In this document: piece by piece, positions 24,327-35,849 of the stretch | Numbering within the stretch: the stretch's first letter is position 1 | Layout: the number at the start of each line of letters is the position of its first letter | Made by a program: the position numbers and the translations under genes | NCBI GenBank assembly: GCA_963575745.1 | Contig: CAUYUJ010019282.1 | Location: 1-64,000, forward strand | Source: Prorocentrum cordatum | Lineage: Eukaryota > Sar > Dinophyceae > Prorocentrales > Prorocentraceae | Direction: 5' to 3' | DNA: 64,000 nucleotides | The notes under the pieces: generated by a model | Databases searched by the model: none | What the model saw: the letters and a program-made list of their open reading frames with translations, nothing else | Told to the model about the DNA's origin: nothing

Positions 24327-24497
24327 CACACATATACGTATGTACATACATATACGTCGACACACCATACATACACAATATATACATATATGCATCATGT
24401 AATCAGTCAGCGGAGGCCCGACGCCGCCCAAGACGACCGCACGGAGCGAGAGGCAGAGCGTGCCTCGAGACAATATTTTCTGTTTCTCAAGGGTTTT
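23541..24497. other. intergenic region; TA microsatellite at about 24,275-24,400
   Basis: No supported gene. Upstream sequence of the OTU-DDE gene followed by a TA/TACATA tract. Confidence 0.6.
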
Positions 24498-25130
24498 CTA
24501 TGGTTGGCGACGCGCCGCCACCTGCTTCGCTTTCGATGCGCCCTTCACGGTTCCGAGGAGATCCGCCATGGGATCCCGACCTTTTTCTCCCGCTGCTGCG
24601 GGGGATCCTGCTGCAACCCCCGCTGCTGCGGAAGCGTTTTTCACAGGAGTCGACGCTTCATCCACGTTGCCTCCTTCTCCGACGCGAAGCTTCCCAAGCA
24701 CTTGCTCTAACATTGTCGTTTCGTTCAAGGCGCCCTTCACGGCACTGAGACCACGGACCACCTTGAGCATGCACAGGCGGTGCTTTCCGACGGGCACGAA
24801 GGCTTCTAGGTTTTCCTCGCCGCCAAAGGGAACATAGCGCTCCTCAAATTCCAGAGCAAATCCCGATGTTCCCTCGTGACTTCGGCACAGTCCGCCCGTC
24901 GCGCAGAGCACCCCCATGCTCGCGTCATCTTGGCGCGCTGCTTTCCCGATAACGACATCCCGCCATGTTTCCGATGCCTTGCGTTTCATGCCGCCGCGCG
25001 CAAGCCCTCGCTGCTGCGAAGGCGCCCGCGTTCTAGGTGTCAACTCCCCTCACTGGTGATCCGCCTGAAAACGGCTATGGAAAGCGGACTCCTCGTCTCG
25101 AACAAATCCTCCTACTTCTCATCGGACTCC
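24450..25130 (-). pseudogene. truncated duplicate of the 318-aa gene
   Basis: Frame 24,989-24,498 (163 codons) matches residues 1 to ~150 of the gene at 25,893-26,849: MKRKA start, SMGVLC, SHEG, FVPVGKHRL and GNVDEA..TPVK. It then diverges after a ~22-bp insertion near 24,505-24,530, with flanking homology continuing to about 24,450. The three hairpins at 24,588, 24,619 and 25,004 correspond to 26,447, 26,477 and 26,866; two of the three have lost stem pairing relative to their partners. Confidence 0.75.
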
Positions 25131-25134
25131 AAAA

Positions 25135-25545
25135 CCTAACCACTTCTTGTGGTCGCTTCTCCACGGCCACTGCGAGCATAAATGAATATTCTTCCATGTG
25201 CGTTTGCCATATTCATAATGGCAAGCCGCGCCGCTGCTGCGGCGCATAACGTAATTACCCGAATCCGAATATTGGTCTCTGTAGTTTCCGTGGATTCATG
25301 AGCACTCTGTCGGGGTCTTTAGTTTTGTCGTGTTGCTATAAAAACTCCACATTCGTTGACCTCGCGGTCGTGCCCGACCCGCAGAGGCGCGTTTGCAGGG
25401 CGAGCGTCGCCTGGGTCTGGGGGCGGAGCGGCTGCGGCGGCCACGATGCGGAAGCCATGCGCGCGCACACGCGGCCGCCCTCTTGTCTCGAGCCCAGCGC
25501 CGCAGGGCAAGCAAACGGCCGCATCCTCGCAATGATCCTCCTGTC
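25135..25545 (-). pseudogene. decayed duplicate of the OTU-DDE gene 5' end
   Basis: Homologous to 23,207-23,620, including the APPPDPGDARPANAPLRVGH segment and the hairpin at 25,228 (partner 23,326). The initiator ATG has become GTG and the frame breaks after about 40 codons. Confidence 0.78.
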
Positions 25546-25584
25546 GGTGCTGCTAGTGTGATGTTGCTGCTGCTGTTGCTCCTC

Positions 25585-25617
<33 letters not shown>

Positions 25618-25892
25618 ATCCTACTGGTCCCAACCCCTCCGCCCCGTCCTCGCCAGATTCCGCGAGTTCCTTTTTGTCCTCTAGCGCGCGAGCGCTGGAG
25701 AGCCGCAGGCTCGCGATCCCCCGCGCGCGCCCTAACCCCTGTCCAGTCGACAGGAACCCGCGGGCATCCACCTCAGCGGTCAGCGCGCCGCTGGTGCGGT
25801 GCATGCACCGAGTCTGTTTGCACAAAAAAAGCCGCTGTAGCGGTCAGCGCGCCGCTGCTGCGGCGCGCGCCAGCGAGCGGATAACGAGGGCA
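25546..25892. other. no gene seen; CTC tract and two hairpins
   Basis: CTC run at 25,581-25,610. A strong hairpin lies at 25,847-25,868 and a loop-variant (TGGT) relative near 25,789. Confidence 0.6.
25847..25868 (+). repeat. family hairpin with GCGCGCCGC/GCGGCGCGC stem
   Basis: Perfect 9-bp stem with TGCT loop, about 25 bp downstream of the stop of the 318-aa gene in the transcribed sense. Confidence 0.95.
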
Positions 25893-26849
25893 TCACTGCT
25901 GTGTGTCCTGTTTGATGGCTTTCTGGACCACGTCCTCCAAGAACGCTAGAAGAACCTGCTTTTGCTGCGCACGGGTGGACTGTTTCAAGGGCGTCGTCAC
26001 TTCCGTCAACGCCACGCCTGTGGACCATTTCTCCTCGTTCAGATCCTGAATCCTGGAGGCCCATGTTCGGCCTGCCATTGGCCCTCCTTTGACCTCCAGT
26101 GTCCACATCCCAGACGGGCACCACCTGGTGGTCCACGGGCGCTTCTCGTCCAAAGCGTCGACCTCGTCGTCGTCGCTGGGTTCGGGGACGCTTTTGCCCT
26201 GGCTCTCCTCGCACAGGTAATGCAGAAGCCAAGGCAGGTCCTGACTATGAACGAGTAGTTGCCCATATTTGTTCTCATACACACAAACCTCTTTCGTGTC
26301 GGCCTCACCTGGCTTAGGAGACATCGGCACGGTTACTCTGCAGAGCGTGCCTCGAGGAAACCCTTTCTGTTTCTCAGGGGTTTTCTTCGCTTTCGATGCG
26401 GCCTTGACGGTGCCAAGGAGATCCGCCATGGGACCCCGACCTTTTTCTCCCGCTGCTGCGGGAGACCCCGCTGCAACCCCCGCTGCTGCGGGGGCCTCTT
26501 TCACAGGAGTCGCCGCTTCATCCACGTTGTATCCTTCTCCAGCGCGAAGCTTCTCATACAATTGTTCTAACGAGTTTGTTTCGTTCAAGGCGCCCTTCAC
26601 GGCACTGTGGCCACCGACCACCTTGAGCATCCACAGGCGGTGCTTTCCGACGGGCACGAAGGCTTCATTGCTCATCTCGCCGCCCAAGACAACACAGCGC
26701 TCCTCGCATTCCAGAGCAAATCCCGCTGCTCCCTCGTGACTTCGGCACAGCCCGCCCGTCACGCAGAGCACCCCCATGCTCGCGCCATCTTGGCGCGCTG
26801 CTTTCCCGACAGCGACCTCCCGCCATGCGTCCTCTGCCTTGCGTTTCAT
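25893..26849 (-). CDS. unknown 318-aa protein of the element
   Basis: I do not recognise this family. The start MKRKAEDAW is supported by conservation of the same position in the duplicate at 24,989. The N-terminal ~110 residues look globular (SMGVLCVTGGLCRSHEG, EAFVPVGKHRLWMLKV). Two adjacent Ala-rich inserts (APAAAGV, SPAAAGE) come from hairpins at 26,477 and 26,447. The C-terminal half has a plausible domain (VCVYENKYGQLLVHSQDLPW, WTTRWCPSGMWTLEV) and ends in a Gln-rich helix. No membrane segment or signal peptide is seen. It sits between the central palindrome cluster and the OTU-DDE gene, on the same strand. Confidence 0.65.
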   Translation of the reverse strand: MKRKAEDAWREVAVGKAARQDGASMGVLCVTGGLCRSHEGAAGFALECEERCVVLGGEMSNEAFVPVGKHRLWMLKVVGGHSAVKGALNETNSLEQLYEKLRAGEGYNVDEAATPVKEAPAAAGVAAGSPAAAGEKGRGPMADLLGTVKAASKAKKTPEKQKGFPRGTLCRVTVPMSPKPGEADTKEVCVYENKYGQLLVHSQDLPWLLHYLCEESQGKSVPEPSDDDEVDALDEKRPWTTRWCPSGMWTLEVKGGPMAGRTWASRIQDLNEEKWSTGVALTEVTTPLKQSTRAQQKQVLLAFLEDVVQKAIKQDTQQ

Positions 26850-27955
26850 GCCGCCGTGCGCAAGCCCCCGCTGCTGCGAAGGCGCGCGCGTCCTAATTAG
26901 GTGTCGCCCCCCCTCAAAAGTGAACCGCCTGAAAACGGCTATGGAAGGCGGACTCCTCGTCTCGAACAGATCCTCCTACTCCTCATCCGCATCGTGCTCC
27001 CTCCACGAGATCCTTTCCATCTCATCCAACCCATCCCCCTCCTTCTCTCCGAACGAGCACAGCTGCCTTCCCTGTCCCTTGACCGCCCCTCTGCCCCTTG
27101 AGGGGGGGCCTTGTGTGCTCTGACCGACCCTCTGTCCCACAGGGGGGGGGCGCCCTGATCGAACGACCACCCCTGTTTCACAGAGGAGGGCGCGCGGAAA
27201 CGCACGACCCCACCCCCTCTGTGACAGAGGGGGTCCCGCGCTTTTCCACCCGACCCCCTCTGTGACAGAGGGGGGTCCCGCGGAAAAGCGCGGGACCCCC
27301 TCTGTCACAGAGGGGGTCCCGCGGAAAAGCGCGGGACCCCCCTCTGTCACAGAGGGGGTCCCGCGGACAAGCGCGGGGCCCCCTCTGTCACAGAGGGGGT
27401 CGGCCTTGTGTGCTTCGACCGCCCCCCTGTCCCACAGAGCGCCCCGCGAACAGGACGGCAGGACGATGAGCAGGACGATGAGCACGGAGAGAGGAAAACA
27501 GGACACGGGAGGGAGGCGGGAACGGACGAGGGGGGACGGAGACGGAGGCGAGGCGCGAGGGGAGGGCAGGACGAACATAGAGGGAGAGGAGCAGGACGAG
27601 ACCTGGCAGGGGATATGCACCAGGAGAGAGATCTCATGGAGGAAGAGGAGGGGAGGGGACGAGAGGCACTCACATTTTCCGCATTTGCAGGCCCTCGCAC
27701 TTGCTCCATTTCTCAGCGGCCGCCGCGCCGCCATGAAAATTGACGTACCACCGGCACTACTGCGGCTGATGCGTGACCTCTCCCATCCCTGTCTGGTGCT
27801 GTTTCTGCTGCCCCCCTCCCCCCTCCCTCTTCGACCTCCTCTCCCCGCCCTTTTCCTCCCCCCCTCCAGCTGACGGCTGCGGGCTGCGACGGGTGGATCA
27901 TCGACCGCTGTCATCTGCCGCACCGTTTCGCGCACCCCCCGCTGCTGCGGCGGGA
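26850..27955. other. intergenic region between the 318-aa and ~830-codon genes
   Basis: Holds the central palindrome cluster (27,060-27,440), a block at about 27,600-27,860 that is duplicated at about 35,975-36,225, and a hairpin at 27,939. I see no convincing gene. The Pro/Ser-rich frames follow the palindromes. Confidence 0.6.
27060..27440. repeat. central palindrome cluster (about 9 units)
   Basis: Repeats of CCCCCTCTGT(C/G)ACAGAGGGGG with spacers such as GTCCCGCGGAAAAGCGCGGG, which are themselves self-complementary. Outer units are diverged. The unit is the same as that inside both TIRs. Confidence 0.92.
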
Positions 27956-30447
27956 TCACACGAAGTGGGCCCCCTGGCCAGGGATTGTCATCTTGCCGCT
28001 CTTGGGGGTTTTCTGTCCCTCCTCGGCGTCCTTCTTCCGTTTCTTCTCCTGCTCTTTCTGCTCCTTTTGCCATGCCTGCTTCTCCTTGTGGGTGTCGGTG
28101 GCCCTCTTCTCCTTTGCGATCTGCAGCATCAGCCGATCTCCGCGCACCAGCGGCACCGTGTTGTACATGCACGGGACAAGCACGCTGCAGACGCGGAGGG
28201 GGGCGGCTGGCGGGCACTTTGTCATTGTCTGGAACTCTAGTGGTCGAAGTGCAACGTTGAACTTCCAGTGCTCCTGTCCCTGCACTAGCTGGGCTCGGGC
28301 AAGTTCTTCTGGTGTCATCCTCTCAACTCCCCAAAAGAAGTGAGAGGACTCGGTACCTCCGAACTTAAACTGGTACGGATTCTCTTCCTGTTCGGCCTCG
28401 CCCTGTGCAGGCGCCGTTGCTGCGGGGGCCGCCTCGTCGAGCTGCGGACCCACGGGCGCCTCGCCCTGCGCAGCCCCCGCTGCTGCGGAGGCCGCTTCCT
28501 GCGGCGCGGGCTTGAGCTCCAGCTCTGGTAATTTGAAATCAGGTTGTGCCCAATATGTTTCCATTTTCTCGACAGGAGTCGGACGTTTCTCACCGACTAG
28601 CACCTCCACTGCCCGCGGATTGCTCGAGACTTTCGGGAAAATCTTCGCGGTGGGGCAGCAAGGGAAGAGCATCAGTTTCCCCTCGGCGATGTCCCCAGTA
28701 GCCACCACATGGACACTCTTGGCTTGAACGTCATATTGCATCTGGACGGGTTGGGCGCAAGTGTCCGCGTGACGATGGAAGCCAGTCATGACTTCCGCGA
28801 TGCTTGCTTGGTGCCACCTGTCTGTGTCGAGATTGCCAGACGGAGCCGAAGCGTGCCACGATTTCACTGGGACCACCATCAGGCTGTTCACGGGCTTGGA
28901 CACTTCAGACATCTGCCTGTTCAGAGGCTTGTCTTCTTCGTTGAACTCTATCAATACTGGCTGCGGGCGAGAGCCCTCGCCACCTCCGCTGCTGCGAGGG
29001 CCAGCGGGTTTCTCGGGGGCCGCGGGCAACTTGTCGGTCCACGGCGCAGGAGGGGGCGGGAACTCTTTCTGTGCGTTCTTTTCCATTTTCTGCCAGGCCT
29101 CGCGTACTTCAGCATAGTACGGACGCACTGTCTCGCACACGGCCTCCACAACTGCCTCCCGACGAGGTTTGGTAGCCTTCACCCTTACGTACACCTGGTA
29201 GAAGGTGTCCGTCGCAGTCAGAACCGCCCCCGCGGTCAAAGTCGCGCTCTTCTCCTCCCCGTGGGCCTCCGCTGCTGCGGGGGCCAATATGCGACGGACA
29301 TACCCCAACAAAGAATTGAGCTCCTGTATCCGACTGTTGCCCTCGCTGTGTCCCCAAGCCGTTTCCGGCGCGGGGCATTGTCCGCGCCTCGGCTCTTGCG
29401 AGTACGCCCTCATGACAAGGGCTACCTTCACATGGGGACAATCTATGGGGAGTTGGTTGAGAACGCTCCAGGTGGCTGGTGCCAGGGAACGTATTTTGTG
29501 ATCCACCCAACGTCGATCATAATCTAGAATTTGCGGTATGAGCTGCCCTGATGCGGCCCCCACGTTGATGACGAAAGTAAACATGTCCTCGAACCATTTG
29601 GCCTTGGCGTACTCGGGATGTCGTTGCGCGCAAGCCTTGAGAACAGTTTCGTACGAGATATTCACGGGGTGTCCTGTCTCAGATCCGCACGATGCTTTCT
29701 TGCCCGCCGCTGCTGCGGTGGCGACGAAATCAGCGACGGACGTCAGGACCTCGATTTCGTGAGAGGTCACACCTTTTCCCTGTGGGTCGTTCAGGGCCGC
29801 GGAAATGATCGCGGGGCCTTGCGCGAAGACGGCATCGAAGTGAATTTCCCACGAGAGCACCTCGCAAAGCAAACCGTTATCGAGCACGTCCATGAGTTCT
29901 GTGAACTTCGGTGCGCGACGCATTTTGGGATATCCCAGGAACCACCTGTACCTGTCTGGAACTCCTCCAAACCACATCCTTTGTGGTCTTCGGGAATGAC
30001 CCACACTGCGCCGTGCTTGAGGTTCAGCAGACCAAGGGTTAGGGTGCAGTGGCTCAGCGCCCCGTAGTTGAACGTTGACAAGCTTGTGCACGCCGAGCGT
30101 AGAGCCTCCACGGACTTCGTTTTCTGCAAGTTGTGGTCCGCGTGCGCCGTGTACGGCCTGCCATGGAGGCGCTCGTAATCGGCCTTCTTCCCCGCAGGGA
30201 GTTCCTGAACAACCACTGCTTCGTGCTGCGCCTCGTTCAAGAGGAACCTGTCTTTCAGAATGCCACACAGGAGATTAACCACTCTGGCAGCGGAGGGGTA
30301 CGTCCCACCTCTGTTCTGCGGGTGGACGCAGATATCCTCCAAGGAAATTTTGGCCTTCAGCCGCTGGCCCTCGGAGTCCTTCAAGGCATAGCGGCTGCGC
30401 AACGTGGCGGCATCATTCAGGGGGCCTGACTTGATGTCCTCGGACAT
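27956..30447 (-). CDS. unknown ~830-codon protein of the element, one frameshift
   Basis: The N-terminal frame starts MSEDIKSGPLNDAATL at 30,447 and reads well to about 29,960 (..VIPEDHKGCGLEEFQ). The next frame, DRYRWFLGYPKMRRAPKF.., then continues to the stop at 27,956. The total is 2,492 nt, one base short of a multiple of three, so a single-base indel near 29,950-29,990 is likely. Features: SYETVLKACAQRHPEYAKAK and WSVLNQLPIDCPHVKVALVM look globular, there is a Glu/Pro-rich section with hairpin-encoded Ala runs, and the C-terminus is a highly charged Lys/Glu helix. I cannot name the family. It is preceded by a CT tract in the mRNA sense and separated from the next gene by the central palindrome cluster. 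Confidence 0.62.
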
Positions 30448-31248
<801 letters not shown>

Positions 31249-31720
31249 TTACATGCGAAGGGGGTCGGCGCCTTCTTGCCAGGAGCTGCCGACTGGCGGC
31301 ATCTTGGACCCTAGTTTGTACCAGTTGCCCCAATGGTCGCGGTACCAAAGTGCCTGATCGAACCCATCGTCATCTTCCACGCCTGTCCTCCGAGCAGTCT
31401 TCTCATCCCACAACCCACCACGCTCCAAGACAGCAGCCCCCGCTGCTGCGAGGGCTACAGCAGCCCCCGCTACTGCGAGGGTTTGTTTCTTGGAGCTCGC
31501 CTTGCGCCGAGCTAGCGGCCGCGCGGCCGCCTCCGCCGACGCTGCCGTGGGTCGAGCCGCCGCCCCAGCGCGCTTGCTCGAATGAGGTCTGTGGTCTGGT
31601 TTCCGAAAACCCCTCTTCTCGCCGACGCGGCATCGTCCCGTCCTTGTGTCGGGTTTCCTATTCCTCTTCTCGCCGACGCGGCATCGCCCGATCCTTGTGT
31701 CGGGCTTCCTAACCCTCATG
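31249..31720 (-). CDS. possible 3' exon or small gene, unknown
   Basis: The last ~90 codons of a minus frame ending at 31,249 look protein-like (DEKTARRTGVEDDDGFDQAL, WYRDHWGNWYKLGSKM). They are preceded by two hairpin-encoded Ala inserts (AVAGA, AAAGA) and an imperfect tandem repeat of about 48 bp (31,619-31,715, KPDTR..RCRVGEKR). The true start and any intron are not resolved; upstream is GGTCCC simple repeat. Confidence 0.4.
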
Positions 31721-31824
31721 GCTGGCGATCTCGAACCCAAACGGCACGGCAGAGATTGGGAGCGGGACAAAGAGGCGACACATGGAGCGGGACAGGGGCG
31801 GGGAGCCCAGGACGGGCAGCAGGA

Positions 31825-32020
31825 CCGACCACGGGACCGGGACCGGGACCAGCACCCCCGTTCCCGGTCCCGGTCCCGGTCCCGGCCCCGGTCCCGGTCC
31901 CGGTCCCGTGGTCGGTTCTGCGGCTCGTCCAGGGCCCCCCGTCCCTGTCCCGCTCCCGGTCCCGGTCCCGCTCTCCCCCTGGTCCCGGTCCCGGTCCCGG
32001 TGTCGGTCCTGGCCCCTGCA
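31825..32020. repeat. GGTCCC hexanucleotide repeat
   Basis: Degenerate CCGGTC/GGTCCC units. Arg/Asp- and Pro/Gly-rich open frames on both strands are artefacts of this repeat. Confidence 0.9.
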
Positions 32021-32324
32021 GGACCCCTCCTCCTCCTCCTCCTCTTGCTCGCCCCCCTTTCCCCCCCAGCAAAAAGCAAACGACGACGACGAGCGCGGCG
32101 ACAACGACCACGATTTCTTCAGCCGCTCAACGCGAGCGCCCGCCTCCTCGCGCGCGCGCGCGCGCCGAGCCCGGGCCTCAGATCTCTTAATTATGCTAAC
32201 CCCCGCTGCTGCGGAGATCACCCCTGCGGAGACCACCCCCGCCGCTGCGGAGGTCTCCGCAGCCGCGCGCCGCCAGCTGGAGTCGCTTGAAGGGCTGCGG
32301 CGCCGCGACAATGCCTCGAACGCG
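32021..32324. other. low-complexity region with two hairpin-family copies
   Basis: A CTCCTC run (32,020-32,045) and hairpin copies at 32,201 and 32,238. A minus frame across it (ELPLPADTFAFNSDAFEALS, just upstream at 32,290-32,360) may belong to the preceding gene in a shifted frame. Confidence 0.45.
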
Positions 32325-34715
32325 TCACTGTTGAACGCAAACGTGTCCGCAGGAAGCGGCAACTCCCTGGAGAGGAGCTGCGGCGGGGGAGGCTGCGGCG
32401 GAGGCCTCGGGACGAGCGGCGCTGCCAGAGGGCGGGGCGTCTGCGACTCTCTTGGCAGGAGCCGCTTCGGCGGAGGGTGCGGCGGCTGGCTCGGGACGAG
32501 CCGCGGTGGCGTAGGGCGCGGTGTCTCCTCCAGCGGGGGGGCCCCGCGGCGTCCTCCTCCACGCGGGGGAAATGGCGGTGGTGGTGGCATCATTGGCGGC
32601 ATGCCTGGCGGACGGCATATCTGGCCTGGGAGGAGCGGGCGCCATGCCCTCGGCCTCAGCATCACCTGACCTGTGTGGGGGGGGTGCGCGGGCGGCGCGG
32701 GCAGGAACCGCCCTGCCCACGCCGCCCTGCGGTCGCCGCCCTCCACCTGCCCACTGCGTCTGGAGCGGCTGCGCCCCCTCTGCTCCTGCCCTCTGCGTCT
32801 GGAGCGGCTGCGCCCCCGCTGCTGCGAGGGCACTCTCCTCATTCGGTCTTTGCTCCTCTGCCCCCGCTTTCTGCGTGTGGAACGGCTGCCCCCCCGCTGC
32901 TGCGAGGGCTTCTTCCTCTTTGGGGTTCTGCTCCTGATATCTTTCTTATTGTTTTTTCTTATTCTTCTTGTTTTTCTTCATCTTCTCTTTCTCCTTCTTC
33001 TCCTCCCTCTCACCTCTGTCAGGGTTGCTCTGTTCGTCCTGGGGCGGCGTGAGGCTGCAGGAGTCGATCCAGAGCGGGGCCTCGTCGCCCTCAAGCTCCT
33101 CCTGGGCTCCGTGCGCCCCCGCTGCTGCGGAGGCTGCTGCTTCAGATTCTGTCTCCGCCTCCTCCTGGTATCCGTGCGCCTCCGCTGCTGCTGAGGCTGT
33201 TGTTTCGGGTTCTGTCTCCGCCCACTCTCCCCGCTGTTTTTCCCACTTGGCTTCCCGCTTCCGATCCTTCTTCCTGGCCGCGGCGCCTTTGCCAGACTTC
33301 CTGTTCTTGGCTTCTACAAAAACGAACAATGTGTGGCAATGTTCCGTGAGGCGGTTCGCATCCTGGGCCTTGTGGATCACCCTGTGCAAGTGCGGCCAGT
33401 CATATGCATCCTGCTCCTTGCGCTCCGCGTCCGTGAGCCTGACCCAGGTCGGACGCGCCACCCAATCCAACTGGCGGTACTGCAGGCTGGTGAGGAGCCT
33501 CCGCTGCTGCGGAGGCTGGGAATCCTGATTCAACCAGTGCGGCAGATCAGGCTGCCCGCCCGCAGGGCACTCGCGAACCTGAGCGGGGCCAAGAATCACG
33601 ATGTAGTGCGGGTGCGTCACGTGACAACCTTTTGTCGGACACCACAAAGCCAAGCCGAGTACGCCTGTACCAGACGCGCCGCAACTTCTGAGCAGCTCCG
33701 AAAGATCCTCCCTGCCTGCGTCAAAGATCCCAGCGAGAATACGCACTCGGTTCCACAACACCAGGTTCCGCAGCCCGTTGCGGAAGTTCTCGGGCCACGG
33801 TTGCCCCGCGAGGCTCGTCTGGTGTCGGAAGAACACGCCCCCCACTGCTATGGAGAGTTTGCCTTCCTTTGCTTTCGGATTGTGAGCCACCGCTGCCAGG
33901 GTCACCGACCAGGCCTGAACCAGGAACTTCCCGTGGCAGCGCCAGCGAAGCACCTCGCACTGCTCGACGCGCTCGGGAACCCAGAGGAGAGCCCCAACGC
34001 ACTCGCGCGCGACCTCCCCGTGGAAGCCACTTTGGCGGATGAGATCGTCGAGATGTTGCTTCCGCCGATCGCGATTGATGCGTGCACCAGGCTCGAAGGA
34101 GACTAAGACGACCCCTTCGCGCCTGTCCCTGACAGCTGCGACCCAATCCGACAGGGAGGCGCCCGCGCGCAGGACGAGGGAAGCAAAAGCCAGATTCACG
34201 CGCGCCTCTGTCTGCCCCTCCTGCACCTGGTCTTCGTCGTCGTACAGCAGGGGCACAAGAGGCTTGGAATGGCTCGGGCCGCGCTCTTCCGATGGGAAGT
34301 GCGGGCGGCCTTCCTCTGGGAAGCCCTCTTGGACAGGAAGCGCTGGCGACCGAGCCTTCGAGGTCAAGGCGAGAGTCTTGATCACGCGGGCCCCCGCTGC
34401 TGCGGAGGAGCTTTCACGCAGTTTGCGTGCTGCGATCAGAGCCTGCCGACGTTGCCAATTAGTCGTGCAGGGAGATCTCGGTCTCGGGTCATCGGAGCCA
34501 CCCTGTCCAAGCTCGATTACCACTGTGGCGGCGCCTGGCTCCACGGATGCCCCCGCTGCTGCGCAAGCCGCCTCCTCAGCCGTTATGACTACAAGGCGGT
34601 TGGCGGCGGCCGTTAACTTCCGCGCATCTTCGATCAGGCCATTCTGCATCAATTCCTGGGCAACCAGCAGGGTCTGCGAAACGCTTTCCTGGGCATCAGA
34701 CATCGACGAAAACAA
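32325..34715 (-). CDS. degenerate EEP-like protein with one in-frame stop
   Basis: A single frame runs 797 codons from 34,715 (or the Met at 34,703), interrupted only by TAA at 32,946-32,948 in an A-rich stretch (AAAAAACAATAAG). After that it continues with similar composition (hairpin-encoded AAAGGQPF and AAAGAQPL repeats). Residues ~285-340 (KLSIAVGGVFFRHQTS, then NRVRILAGIFDAG) parallel VCAVHLHRDTAK and VDILCGDFNMAL of the neighbouring EEP gene. The GDFN motif reads GIFD and the His pair is missing, so it is probably non-catalytic. A Lys-rich C-terminal tail precedes the TAA. A C-run at 34,737-34,745 may hide a frameshift linking a further N-terminal extension. Confidence 0.55.
33496..33517 (+). 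repeat. family hairpin with AGCCTCCGC/GCGGAGGCT stem
   Basis: Perfect 9-bp stem with TGCT loop, translated in the third frame as PPQQR within the EEP-like gene. Confidence 0.95.
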
Positions 34716-35020
34716 TGACCGCAGTTTCGTTGCAACCCCCCCCCCGCTGCTGCGGAGGCCGGTGCTGGATCTGCCATTCCATGCGGAACTGCATCAGGGG
34801 CCTCCTCTGGCAGCCCCCGCTGCTGCGGAGACTTCGGCAGAGGTTCCTGCGCGGCTCCAGTCGCGCCAGGCTGCTCCATGCCCTGGGCCGCTCCCGTCGC
34901 GGAGGCGGGCGGGCGCGGCGGGGGGCAGACCTGCAACGGCTGCGGATTCACTTTATCGCAATGCCATCCCTCCCTGCGCTCAAATGACTTTTCCCCTTGC
35001 GCCACTCTGCTGCTCCCACT
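34716..35020 (-). CDS. possible N-terminal exon, duplicated at 36,700-36,890
   Basis: A minus frame gives VAQGEKSFERREGWHCDKVN, then PQPLQVC. The paralogous copy gives LAQWEKPCECREGWKCDKVK, then PQPLQVC. Most differences are amino-acid replacements in an otherwise open frame, so this may have been a real Cys-containing coding segment. Its link to the 34,715 frame would need a frameshift or splice. Confidence 0.4.
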
Positions 35021-35840
35021 TCTGAACTACCTCATCCCTTCTACCTCTGCCTGCTCCCTCCTCTTCCTGTTCAGTCCTCCCTCCTCCCTCCACCGCGCTC
35101 ATTTATCCTTGCTCCCTTCTCTGCTCCTCCTACGTGGGGCGTTTCACGACAACGACGACGACGACGCCGACGAGAACGATGACCACGACGGCGACAACGA
35201 GGGCAACGACGACCACGACGACGACGACGAGGACGATGACCACGACGGCTACCAGCGACGACGACTAGCGACGACGACGATCGACGACGACGACGCCGAC
35301 CACGACGACGACGGCGAGGACGACAACGAGCGACGACGACGACGACAACCGACGCCGACGAGGAACGACGACGACGAACGAGGACGACGATTACGACGAC
35401 GAGATGACGAAGGATCGAAGATCGAACCTCGAAGTGCGAAGCTTCGAAATTCAAACTTCGATCTTCGAACTCCGAACTTCCAGCTTCTAACTGCGAACGT
35501 CGCTGGGGTGCCAGGGATGGACTGGGATGGAGGGAAAATGGGAAGGAAAAGCGAGGAAGCGGGAGAGGAAGTTGGAGGAGAACGAACAGGCGTGGAGCGA
35601 CGAGGAACGGGCGGCGAGGAGCCGACGTTGAGGGCGGCGGGATGGGGGGACAGGGAGGAGAGGGGAGACTTCAAAACGAAAATCGCGCCACGGCGCCTGC
35701 ACGCGCGCCCCCGATCTCGGCGGCCGACGCGCGCGCCCCTGCAGAAATGCAACGCGCCCTTAATTCGAGCCCCGCTGCTGCGGAGCCACCTACTCCACAA
35801 CCAAATCGTCTGGGGAGCTGTTCGGACCCCAAACTACTAA
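34800..35840. repeat. about 1-kb internal duplication, copy A
   Basis: Matches 36,700-37,690 along its length: the Cys-containing segment, the pyrimidine tract, the GAC microsatellite (35,145-35,395), a CGAAG/CTTCG-rich stretch (35,410-35,500) and the terminal hairpin at 35,768. Confidence 0.9.
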
Positions 35841-35849
35841 TTAGTTCTT

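Noticed and set aside
26976-28217. 413-codon ORF across the central palindrome cluster
   Set aside because: Mostly palindrome-derived Pro/Ser/Gly sequence and a shadow of the adjacent gene's end; the duplicated block at 36 kb does not conserve the peptide.
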